DNA of 10,100 bases from Acidimicrobiaceae bacterium (GTDB lineage Bacteria; Actinomycetota; Acidimicrobiia; Acidimicrobiales; Palsa-688), in the NCBI GenBank assembly GCA_003156795.1, contig PMHU01000045.1, forward strand, positions 9,767-19,866. The letters are read 5' to 3'. Shown in pieces: positions 1 through 6,183 of this stretch (positions are counted from its first letter, which is position 1; the number at the start of each line of letters is the position of its first letter). The translations under genes were made by a program, and so were the position numbers. Under the pieces are notes generated by a model. The model did no database searches. It was not told the DNA's origin and saw only the letters and a program-made list of their open reading frames with translations.

Positions 1-761
1 GCGGGGACGCCCCGGACCTTGGCCGACACCTTGGGAACCCGGTCGTTGAGGTGGGCCATGGCGGTGGCCAGGTCGGTGTCGCCCACGAATGGGGGCGTCC
101 CGGCGAGCATCTCGTAGAACACCACTCCGAGCGAGTACAGGTCCGCCCGGGCGTCAGGGTCCTGGCCTCTTATCTGCTCGGGGCTGACGTACTTCGGGGT
201 TCCTAGGACGGTCCCTGTACGCGTCAGGTCGCTTCCCATGCCAGCGCCGGCCTTGGCGATGCCGAAGTCGGTCACCTTCACCCGCATCCCGCCCGACTCG
301 TCCTCGGTCACCAGCACGTTGGCCGGCTTCACGTCTCGGTGAACCAACCCGGCCTGGTGGGCGCTCGCGAGCGCGTCGGCGATCTGCCTGGCCACCGCCA
401 CCGCCTGCCACGGCTCGAGCCGTCCTTCGTCGATCATCAACTGGCGCAGGGTGCGGCCCTTGACCAGTTCCATGACGATGTAGGCCGTCCCCTCGTCCAC
501 TCCAGTGTCAAATGTCGACACCACCCCCGGGTGGGCCAGCCGGGCAGCGGTGACGGCTTCGCGGCGGAACCGCTCAAGAAAGAGGCCGTCCGTCGCCAGG
601 TGCGGTTGCAACACCTTTACGGCAACGGGACGGCTCAGGATCTCGTCGTGGCCCTCCCACACTTCGGCCATGCCGCCGCGGGCGATCGGCGCCACCAGCA
701 AGTAGCGCCCACCGAGCGTGCGCCCCGCGTTGATCGGGGTGGTCTGATCGAAACCGGGCAC
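1..761 (-). CDS. Ser/Thr protein kinase (PknB-like), N-terminal part, cut by the window edge
   Basis: This is a Hanks-type eukaryotic-like protein kinase that transfers ATP phosphate to Ser/Thr of target proteins. About 253 residues are visible and the frame is still open at base 1. Seen in order: a Gly-rich loop (ARGGMAEV, about residues 27-34), the ATP-binding Lys in VAVK (K49), a likely alpha-C Glu (E68), the catalytic loop HRDVKPAN (H141-N148, catalytic D143), DFG (D165-G167), an activation loop with several Thr followed by GTPKYVSPEQ, and the subdomain IX Asp in DLYSLGVVFYEML. All catalytic residues are present, so it should be active. The start is GTG at 761: an in-frame stop lies at 792-794 and no ATG intervenes. 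There is no Shine-Dalgarno, but a -10-like TACCCT lies 8 nt upstream, which suggests a leaderless mRNA. A juxtamembrane segment, transmembrane helix and PASTA or other sensor domain would lie outside the window, so the subfamily is open. It lies downstream of degV in the same orientation, separated by 100 bp. Confidence 0.95.
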   Translation of the reverse strand, partial: MPGFDQTTPINAGRTLGGRYLLVAPIARGGMAEVWEGHDEILSRPVAVKVLQPHLATDGLFLERFRREAVTAARLAHPGVVSTFDTGVDEGTAYIVMELVKGRTLRQLMIDEGRLEPWQAVAVARQIADALASAHQAGLVHRDVKPANVLVTEDESGGMRVKVTDFGIAKAGAGMGSDLTRTGTVLGTPKYVSPEQIRGQDPDARADLYSLGVVFYEMLAGTPPFVGDTDLATAMAHLNDRVPKVSAKVRGVP

Positions 762-769
762 GACATCAC

Positions 770-775
770 AGGGTA
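770..775 (-). promoter_or_regulatory. Candidate -10 element of the kinase gene (leaderless)
   Basis: On the minus strand TACCCT fits the actinobacterial -10 pattern TANNNT and ends 8 nt before the GTG start, so transcription would begin at or next to the start codon. No convincing -35 hexamer is visible. The same 8-nt spacing is seen at the CCA nucleotidyltransferase gene. Confidence 0.4.
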
Positions 776-830
776 GTTGCGCGCCTCGTTGTTACCCGGT
801 CACGTCCTACGACGGACCGGAGCCCCGCCG

Positions 831-860
831 ACCGGAATCACATTGACCGGAATCACATTG
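831..860. repeat. Perfect 15-bp tandem duplication
   Basis: The unit ACCGGAATCACATTG occurs at 831-845 and again, identically and without a gap, at 846-860. It ends one base before the degV stop codon and lies in the 100-bp spacer that carries the kinase promoter region. A shorter related piece (CCGGTC on the minus strand) recurs a little closer to the kinase. It could be a doubled regulator site or a replication-slippage product. Confidence 0.85.
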
Positions 861-861
861 A

Positions 862-1701
862 TCAGGTTGGAATCCAGGCCACCCCGATGGCCCCCGGACC
901 GGCGTGGGTGCCGATTACCGGACCGACGTCGCCCAGCAGGGTCTTTTCGGATGGATGAACGCCATCGAGCAAGGCGAGGAAGTCGTCGAGGTCGGGCGCG
1001 TCCGCGGAGAAGACAGCGAGGCGCGAGATGGGGCCGGCCGCACGGACCTTGTCCGCGAGGTAACGCAGAGACTTCGACCGTGTCCTCTGCTGCGACTCCT
1101 TCTCCACGACCCCGTCTCTCACCTCGATGACGGGTTTGATAGAGAGCATGGAACCGAGCAGGGCCTGGGCGCCTCCGATCCGCCCGCCCCTCTTGAGGTT
1201 CTCGAGGGTGTCTATGGCGCCGTACAACTTCAGCTTCCCTGCCGCATCCTCGGCCGCGGCCACCACTTCGTCAAGGGTGCCACCGCGAGCGGCCCGCTGG
1301 GCGGCGTCGATCGTGATCAGGCCCTGTCCCAGCGTCACGCTCTCGGAATCGACGACCCGAACCGGCAGCGTCCCGTCCAGTGCATCCGCGGCCTGCCTGG
1401 CGGCTTGGATCGTCGCCGACATCTTGGCGGACAGGTTGACACACACGACCCCATCGGCTCCCTCCGAGGCCATCCTTTCGAAAGCCTCCCGGAACTGTCC
1501 GGGGGACGGCGCCGAGGTCTCCGGCAGGCCGTCGTAGCTGCTGCAACGGGACCAGAACTCCTTGGTCGACAACTCGACCCGGTCCACGAACTCCTCGGAC
1601 CCGAACCGGATCCGCAGCGACACCAAGCCGATGCCCAACTCGGCCAGCAGTTCGTCGGGTAGGTCGGAGGCGGTATCGGTAACCACTCGGACGCCAGCCA
1701 A
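862..1701 (-). CDS. DegV-family fatty-acid-binding protein
   Basis: DegV proteins bind a long-chain fatty acid between two domains; FakB members present it to the kinase FakA for phosphorylation. The 279-residue length is typical. Seen: N-terminal TDTASDLP (8-15), the conserved TSAPSPGQF segment (62-70) in the fatty-acid-head region, NLSAKMSATIQAA (89-101), DSESVTLGQG (118-127), LENLKRGGRIGG (167-177) and C-terminal GPVIGTHAGPGAIG (260-273), the family's closing His/Gly-rich motif. The start is TTG at 1701, chosen because AAGGGGGAGGG (1709-1719, minus strand) gives a strong Shine-Dalgarno 8 nt upstream. A GTG at residue 6 would cut into the first strand. No DAK-type fatty-acid kinase gene is in the window, so a FakB role is only an inference from the family. 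It is separated from DUF6049 upstream by a terminator and from the kinase downstream by 100 bp. Confidence 0.93.
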   Translation of the reverse strand: MAGVRVVTDTASDLPDELLAELGIGLVSLRIRFGSEEFVDRVELSTKEFWSRCSSYDGLPETSAPSPGQFREAFERMASEGADGVVCVNLSAKMSATIQAARQAADALDGTLPVRVVDSESVTLGQGLITIDAAQRAARGGTLDEVVAAAEDAAGKLKLYGAIDTLENLKRGGRIGGAQALLGSMLSIKPVIEVRDGVVEKESQQRTRSKSLRYLADKVRAAGPISRLAVFSADAPDLDDFLALLDGVHPSEKTLLGDVGPVIGTHAGPGAIGVAWIPT

Positions 1702-1708
1702 CGTATGT

Positions 1709-1719
1709 CCCTCCCCCTT
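1709..1719 (-). promoter_or_regulatory. Strong ribosome binding site that fixes the degV TTG start
   Basis: The minus-strand purine run AAGGGGGAGGG has its GGAGG core 8 nt before TTG at 1701. It is the clearest Shine-Dalgarno among the genes here, most of which show none. It implies that this mRNA has a real leader, unlike the apparently leaderless neighbours. Confidence 0.65.
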
Positions 1720-1778
1720 GGGTCCGGGTGCGTCCCGGTGACCAGATTCGACCTCGACACCGCCTCAATAGTGACAAT

Positions 1779-1816
1779 CGCGTCCACAACCCGTTCCCGG
1801 CCGCGTCCACAAACCG
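1779..1816. repeat. Two 15-bp near-identical direct repeats upstream of degV
   Basis: CGCGTCCACAACCCG (1779-1793) and CGCGTCCACAAACCG (1802-1816) differ at one base and are offset by 23 bp, about two helical turns. They lie between the upstream terminator and the degV start, where an operator would be expected. Both contain GCGTCCACA, which matches 7 of 9 positions of the actinobacterial DnaA box TTGTCCACA. An unknown repressor site is equally possible. Confidence 0.6.
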
Positions 1817-1821
1817 TCCGG

Positions 1822-1851
1822 CCGGCGGCGCCACAAATGCGGCGTCGCCGG
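1822..1851 (-). terminator. Hairpin terminator of the GNAT-DUF6049 operon
   Basis: An 11-bp inverted repeat with one mismatch (1822-1832 against 1841-1851) and an 8-nt loop begins 11 bp past the DUF6049 stop codon. On the minus strand it is followed by GC-rich sequence with only a short TTTGT, not a true U tract, as is common in high-GC actinobacteria. Confidence 0.6.
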
Positions 1852-1862
1852 GGGCGGAACCA

Positions 1863-4148
1863 TCAGCTGTGGTGGGGCTCCCTGTAATCGGGCGGTGGCT
1901 TGGCGAAGAACTCGTTGACGACCGGATCTTCGCTGACGGGGTCCGTCGCCTCCGAGTGGGCTCCCGGATCGGTATCGGTGACGATCCTTGGGTCCATCGG
2001 AGCAGGTACGAGCCTCCTCGCCCGCCTTCCGTGACGGAGGTCGCGAACCCACCACACGCCCAGCGATACCACCGCGAGCACGATCAGCACGACGCCTACC
2101 CCGGAGATGGCAGTGCTTCGGACGGTGTCGAGATCGCGAGCGAGAAGGTCCGCTCCTCCCGGCGAGTAGAGGGTCACGTCCAGGGGGAACACGCCCGACG
2201 AGCGGGCCTCGACCGGGACCTTGAGGGTGGTGTTTTGGCTGGTCAGAATCAGGTCACAGACCTCGGCGGTCGGATTCGGGAGGACTCGGCACCGGCCGCT
2301 CGGTGGATCGTAAGCCAGGAACAGAAGTCGCTGGCTGCTCAGTTGCACTTGGACGTGGGCCTTGAGCGACGCCGTCGACAGGATGGTCAAAGGGATCTGG
2401 GCCCGGGTAGAGGTCAGTGTGATGGACGAAGAGCCGGGCAGGCTGATTTGAGCCGTCAGCCGACCCACAGCCGTCGTAATCGAGTCCAGTAGGGATTGGC
2501 GCTGGGATTTGGTGACATCGATGGACTCGGCTGCGAGCAGCTGGCGCTGGAGGGTGGCGGCGAGCGCCTGATCGTTGGGGACTATGGCCGCTATGCCGGA
2601 CACGTGCAGGCGGGCCGAACGGATCGTGTCGCCGTCCAGCGAGCCGGCCGCCCCGAGGCTCGAAGCCAAGGGCCCTGCGCTGTCACTCTGTGTCGAAGGA
2701 CTCGACGGTCCGCCCGCCGGCGAGACGAGCTGCCGGACCAGGGGCGCCACCGGCACTTGGGAGAACAACGACGACACGGTGACCGCGCCCAGAAGGGGGT
2801 GGCCTCGAAGCCCGCTGAGAAGGGTCGCCACGAACATCGGGTTCGGCACCCAGCCGGGCGGGGGAAGCGCCGCCACACCCCTGGTCACCCCCGGAGTTTC
2901 CAGCTGGATCATGGCCAGCTCGGCCAGGAGCTGATTGGCGGCCAAGACGGCGGGCTCGCCATTAGCGAAGTCCGCGGTGATCCCAGGGTCGGCCCCGTAG
3001 ACCGCCAGCTTGGGGCCTCCTGTGATAGTCAGCCCAGTGGGGCGGGCGAAGGTCGTCTCCGTGACTGAGGTTGGGAGCGCGGTCAAGGTCGAATCCGGCA
3101 CGACCAGGCGGCCGGCGCCGGCTGCCAGCGCGGCCGAGACGATCGAATCGTCGACCGGACCGTCCACGACCCAAGTCGAGTTCGACGGAGCGGAGCCGAA
3201 GACCCGGTCGAGCGTTTGGGACCCGGCCCGCAGCTGTTGGATGACCTCGCCGCCCAACCCCTGGGCTTCCATGTCGGAGATCGACGCTCGGACGTATGGA
3301 CCAGGCAGCACCTGATCGCGCGCTGTGCTTACGACCCCGGCCAATGTGGCGGCGGTCGCCTGATCGGTCGAACTGCCAGCATCGAGCGCGTCGAGGGTCT
3401 GCGGCGTGACGTCGAGGCTGAGGGGGACGGGCGAAGCGCTGAGGACGGTCGCGAGTTGGCTGAGACGTTGCGACTCGCTGGCTCCGAGCGGTCCGAGCTG
3501 CCCGCGGCGGGTGACTGCGGGGGCCGAGTGGAAGGGAAGGACGAGCGCGACCGACAGCCGGGGCAGGCTGGTCACTGACGGCGGTCCGGCTGCATACACC
3601 AGGAAGGTCGTCAGTGGCTGTCCCTGGAGGACTCCGTTTTGGTCGTATACGCCGATCTGCAGCGGGTACACGCCGCTGCCGACGGTCGCGTCGAGGGTTG
3701 GGACGACGCTTCCCGCCGGCGGGGCCACGTTGACCGGGATGGCCACGTCGACACCTCCCGCCGGGTCGGCCGGAAGGCTCGACAAGCTCAGCGGTCCAGC
3801 CGTGTACCAGACGAAACCGTTCATGTTCCCTTGTTTGGCGTCGTCGAAGTCGGTCCGGGTGGTGAGACGGGTATAGGCCTGCACCGCCAAACGGTCGACC
3901 GACGGGTCGCTAGCGGTCACTTCGAGGCGGAGACGAAAGATGCCGCTCTGCTCCACCCACGGTGTCTGCCCCAGCAGGGCGACCGTCGGTGGCCCGGTTT
4001 CGATCCCACTGGCCAAGCCGGATGCCGAGGCCCGCCCGGCCGCAGCCGAGGCCCGGGCGGCGTGGGCGCCTGGGAGAACGACGACTCCCCCCGCGACAAC
4101 CAGCGTGGCGCCGACGAGACGCGACCACCAGAAGCGCGGCCGCGTCAC
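1863..4148 (-). CDS. DUF6049-type secreted, membrane-anchored protein
   Basis: This 761-residue protein has the architecture of the actinobacterial DUF6049 family, whose mycobacterial member sits between pcnA and murJ. The biochemical function is not established; the murJ link suggests a role in the cell envelope. Seen: a short basic N-terminus followed by a hydrophobic signal segment and an AHA-type cleavage site (about 10-30), a long Ala/Ser/Thr/Pro-rich extracytoplasmic region with no catalytic motif that I recognise, one transmembrane helix near the end (about 680-700, ending VWW), a basic stop-transfer stretch (RHGRRARR) and an acidic cytoplasmic tail of about 60 residues. This predicts a single-pass protein with the bulk outside the cell. 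The GTG start at 4148 overlaps the TGA of the upstream GNAT gene (GTGA, 4-bp overlap) and has no Shine-Dalgarno of its own, so translation is probably coupled. No murJ follows; a terminator and degV do. Confidence 0.78.
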   Translation of the reverse strand: MTRPRFWWSRLVGATLVVAGGVVVLPGAHAARASAAAGRASASGLASGIETGPPTVALLGQTPWVEQSGIFRLRLEVTASDPSVDRLAVQAYTRLTTRTDFDDAKQGNMNGFVWYTAGPLSLSSLPADPAGGVDVAIPVNVAPPAGSVVPTLDATVGSGVYPLQIGVYDQNGVLQGQPLTTFLVYAAGPPSVTSLPRLSVALVLPFHSAPAVTRRGQLGPLGASESQRLSQLATVLSASPVPLSLDVTPQTLDALDAGSSTDQATAATLAGVVSTARDQVLPGPYVRASISDMEAQGLGGEVIQQLRAGSQTLDRVFGSAPSNSTWVVDGPVDDSIVSAALAAGAGRLVVPDSTLTALPTSVTETTFARPTGLTITGGPKLAVYGADPGITADFANGEPAVLAANQLLAELAMIQLETPGVTRGVAALPPPGWVPNPMFVATLLSGLRGHPLLGAVTVSSLFSQVPVAPLVRQLVSPAGGPSSPSTQSDSAGPLASSLGAAGSLDGDTIRSARLHVSGIAAIVPNDQALAATLQRQLLAAESIDVTKSQRQSLLDSITTAVGRLTAQISLPGSSSITLTSTRAQIPLTILSTASLKAHVQVQLSSQRLLFLAYDPPSGRCRVLPNPTAEVCDLILTSQNTTLKVPVEARSSGVFPLDVTLYSPGGADLLARDLDTVRSTAISGVGVVLIVLAVVSLGVWWVRDLRHGRRARRLVPAPMDPRIVTDTDPGAHSEATDPVSEDPVVNEFFAKPPPDYREPHHS

Positions 4149-4864
4149 GGCAATCCGGTCGATAGCACGGAGAGCCCGACGGGTTCCTCGCGAAAACCTG
4201 CCTTCAAATACAGGGAAAGGGCGGCCTCGTTGCCCACCTGGGTATTGACAACGGCTCTGGCCACGCCGTGGCGCCGCATCCAGTGCAGGCCGTCAAGCAG
4301 GAGCCGGGCTCCAGTCCCGCTGCGCTGTGCGCCCGGCAGAACCGCCAGGCGCTGGACGAACCCGCGGGGGCCCGACCGGCCGGAAATGGCGTAGGCGAGC
4401 ACCTCCCCGCGTGCCCCAACCGCCATCCGGAAGCGGACCGAAGGCGTGGCCCGCAAAGCGTCGAGCAAACCGTCGGAGTCGAACTGCCAGAAGTCCATGA
4501 AAGCGGCCCGGTCCACGCCCAGGACCTCGGGTCGGCGCCAACGCGGCACCCGATGGAGGGCCGCGCCAGGTGGAATGGGCGGAAGGCGGTCGCCCAAATC
4601 CATTCCCAGCAGCCGGAGACGTTCCTCGACGTCGAAACCCGCAGCGAGGAAGCCGGCCTGTTCGAGGGGCGACAAGGCCCCGGTGACCACCCGGCTGAAG
4701 CCCCGAGCCGACAGGGTATGCAGGCAGTGCCGTACGAAGTCGGCCGACAGGAAGGGGGCGTCGGGAATCGGGTTTATGAACGCCACGTCATCGTCGCCAC
4801 GCCACCGTCCCGTACGGGCCCGCTCGCGGCCCCACCGGATGACGTCGATCGATGGTGCGCTCAA
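4145..4864 (-). CDS. GNAT-family N-acetyltransferase
   Basis: The protein should transfer an acyl group from acyl-CoA to an unknown amine. The C-terminal half (about 105-239) is a GNAT domain: the strand FVQRLAVLPGAQ is followed by the pyrophosphate-binding RSGTGA (181-186), and the end motif NEAALSLYLKAGF (212-224) is typical. The N-terminal half holds a degenerate copy of that end motif (SPLEQAGFLAAGF, about 65-77), so it may be a double-GNAT protein. TTG at 4864 is the only ATG/GTG/TTG start available in this frame, and it has a poor ribosome site. The frame stays open upstream to a TAG at 4973-4975 and reads as plausible protein (a stretch ending GLLRGLK runs into the start). One extra G in the C run at 4939-4943 would join it to a GTG at 4965 preceded by a -10-like TAGCGT, so the true protein is probably about 34 residues longer. 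It is the first gene of the operon with DUF6049. Confidence 0.88.
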   Translation of the reverse strand: MSAPSIDVIRWGRERARTGRWRGDDDVAFINPIPDAPFLSADFVRHCLHTLSARGFSRVVTGALSPLEQAGFLAAGFDVEERLRLLGMDLGDRLPPIPPGAALHRVPRWRRPEVLGVDRAAFMDFWQFDSDGLLDALRATPSVRFRMAVGARGEVLAYAISGRSGPRGFVQRLAVLPGAQRSGTGARLLLDGLHWMRRHGVARAVVNTQVGNEAALSLYLKAGFREEPVGLSVLSTGLP

Positions 4865-4973
4865 CTTGAGGCCCCGTAGGAGGCCGACGGCGACCCGGGA
4901 CTGTTGCCCGGCCCCCTCGAGGGCAAACGTGAGCGGGTCCCCCGACTGGCGCGCTGCTCCTTCACGGCGGCCC

Positions 4974-4980
4974 TACGCTA
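4974..4980. promoter_or_regulatory. Candidate symmetric -10 element for two divergent genes
   Basis: TACGCTA reads TACGCT on the plus strand (18 nt before the deacetylase ATG) and TAGCGT on the minus strand (9 nt before a GTG at 4965 that probably starts the GNAT gene). Both fit TANNNT. It lies in the only divergent gap of the window, where two promoters are required. No clear -35 boxes are visible. Confidence 0.35.
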
Positions 4981-4997
4981 CAGCGCCAACCGTCCTG

Positions 4998-6026
4998 ATG
5001 GTCGTAGCCTCCAGGTTGGTGGCCCGCTCGACAGTCCTCGTGGAGATGCACCCGGCCTGCGACCGCCACGATCCGGGCCGTTCTCACCCGGAACGACCGG
5101 CCCGCCTGGATGCGGTGAGGCTCGGCCTCGAGGTCGCCTACGAGTCGGGGTACGCGGAGGCGGTCGTCCCTCGGCCCGCTACCCGCGACGAGCTCATCCG
5201 GGTCCACGATCCGGCGGCCGTGGACGCTCTGGAGGCGTTTTGCCGAGCTGGGGGCGGGAGGATCGACGTCGATACCACCGCCACCGCCAGCTCCTGGGAT
5301 GCGGCCCTGGTCGCCGCCGGCGCCGGACTCGACGCCATTGAGCGCCTCCGTGCCGGCGAGGCCGACGCGGCGTTCATCGCCGTGCGCCCGCCGGGTCACC
5401 ACGCCACCCGCGACCGGGCCATGGGCTTCTGCCTCCTCAACAACGTCGCCGTCGCGGCCGCCGCCCTCGCCGACGCGGGCGAGCGGGTGCTGATCGTCGA
5501 CTTCGACGCCCACCACGGGAACGGAACGCAGGACGCGTTCTACCGCGACGGTCGGGTCGCTTACGCGTCTCTGCACCAGTGGCCGCTCTACCCCGGCACG
5601 GGGCGGGTCAGCGAAAGGGGCGAAGGCGAGGGAGAAGGGACCACGGTCAACCTCCCGCTTCCGGCGGGCGCCACCGGCTACGTCTACCTGGCCGCCCTCG
5701 ACGAAGTCATCGTTCCCCTCTCCGAGCGCCACGCCCCCACCTGGCTGATCATCTCCGCCGGTTTCGATGGACACCGAGACGATCCCCTGGCCGGCCTGGC
5801 CCTGACCTCGGGTGACTTCGCCGAGATCACCTCTCGCCTGTGCGGGCTCGTCCCGGCCGGGCGCCGGCTGATGGTCCTCGAAGGCGGCTATGACCTGGAC
5901 GCCCTGGCCAACTCCACGTCGGCGTGCGTGGCGGCCCTGGCAGGCGAGCGAATCCGACCGGAGGATCCGACTAGCGGTGGCCCGGGCCGTCAGGTGGTCG
6001 AAAGCGTGCGGGTCCTCGGTCCTTAG
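4998..6026 (+). CDS. Histone-deacetylase-family zinc amidohydrolase (class II / AcuC-like)
   Basis: This protein should hydrolyse an acetyl-amide bond in the cytoplasm; bacterial members act on acetyl-lysine proteins, acetylpolyamines or small molecules. With the ATG at 4998 it has 342 residues, a normal length. Seen: HPERPARL (30-37), the catalytic His pair in RPPGHHA (H134, H135), the zinc-binding DFDAHHGNGT (D170, H172), the class II-type LHQWPLYPGTG (192-202), the third zinc ligand in SAGFDGH (D257) and the catalytic Tyr in EGGYD (Y298). All active-site residues are present, so it should be active. The start is uncertain: ATG 4998, TTG 5016, GTG 5019, GTG 5040 and ATG 5046 are all in frame, and none has a good Shine-Dalgarno. 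The frame is open further upstream only because it runs antisense to the GNAT gene. The gene is divergent from GNAT, an acetyl-transferring enzyme, but a shared substrate is speculation. Confidence 0.93.
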   Translation: MVVASRLVARSTVLVEMHPACDRHDPGRSHPERPARLDAVRLGLEVAYESGYAEAVVPRPATRDELIRVHDPAAVDALEAFCRAGGGRIDVDTTATASSWDAALVAAGAGLDAIERLRAGEADAAFIAVRPPGHHATRDRAMGFCLLNNVAVAAAALADAGERVLIVDFDAHHGNGTQDAFYRDGRVAYASLHQWPLYPGTGRVSERGEGEGEGTTVNLPLPAGATGYVYLAALDEVIVPLSERHAPTWLIISAGFDGHRDDPLAGLALTSGDFAEITSRLCGLVPAGRRLMVLEGGYDLDALANSTSACVAALAGERIRPEDPTSGGPGRQVVESVRVLGP

Positions 6027-6076
6027 CGCAGAACGAGCGACATGCGGACGACCAGGATGAACTGGCAAAGGTCTTC

Positions 6077-6086
6077 GAACTAGTTC
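6077..6086. other. 10-bp perfect palindrome in the hdac-pilT spacer
   Basis: GAACTAGTTC is a perfect palindrome 50 bp after the deacetylase stop and about 100 bp before pilT. A further GAACT half occurs at 6058-6062. It could be an operator for a dimeric regulator. The rest of the 157-bp spacer (6027-6183) holds no gene that I can support; it carries the candidate pilT promoter at its right end. Confidence 0.3.
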
Positions 6087-6149
6087 CTCACCTGCCAGGC
6101 TCTGAGGGTGAAAAAACGGGTCCGAAGTGGAGGTCCCGCCTATTCGGGC

Positions 6150-6177
6150 TCAACCCGGCCGAATTATCCACCGATAG
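6150..6177 (+). promoter_or_regulatory. Candidate sigma-28 (FliA/WhiG)-like promoter of pilT
   Basis: TCAA at 6150-6153 and CCGATAG at 6171-6177 are separated by 17 nt. The sigma-28 consensus is TAAA, about 16 nt, then CCGATA. Transcription would begin at or just before the GTG at 6184. The location immediately before a motility gene fits. The -35 match is imperfect and the spacing is one base long. Confidence 0.4.
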
Positions 6178-6183
6178 GAAAAC

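Noticed and set aside
1728..3068. Long plus-strand open frames opposite degV and DUF6049
   Set aside because: They are GC-rich shadow frames rich in Arg, Gly and Pro with no recognisable domains, and lie opposite genes with clear family features.
4446..4997. Open frame extending the deacetylase far upstream
   Set aside because: This extension is antisense to the GNAT gene and has no family similarity; deacetylase homology begins only after 4998.
5604..5640. GEGEGEG repeat in the deacetylase as a possible expansion
   Set aside because: A Gly/Glu-rich loop before the TVNLPLPAG strand is normal in this family.
6086..6107. Hairpin CCTCA...TGAGG near a run of six A
   Set aside because: The stem is short and bulged, and the A run is on the wrong side to give a U tract on either strand, so it is not a credible terminator.
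6164..6172. TTATCCACC resembles a DnaA box
   Set aside because: A single site with one mismatch, overlapping a better-explained promoter candidate; no cluster of boxes or AT-rich region as in an origin.
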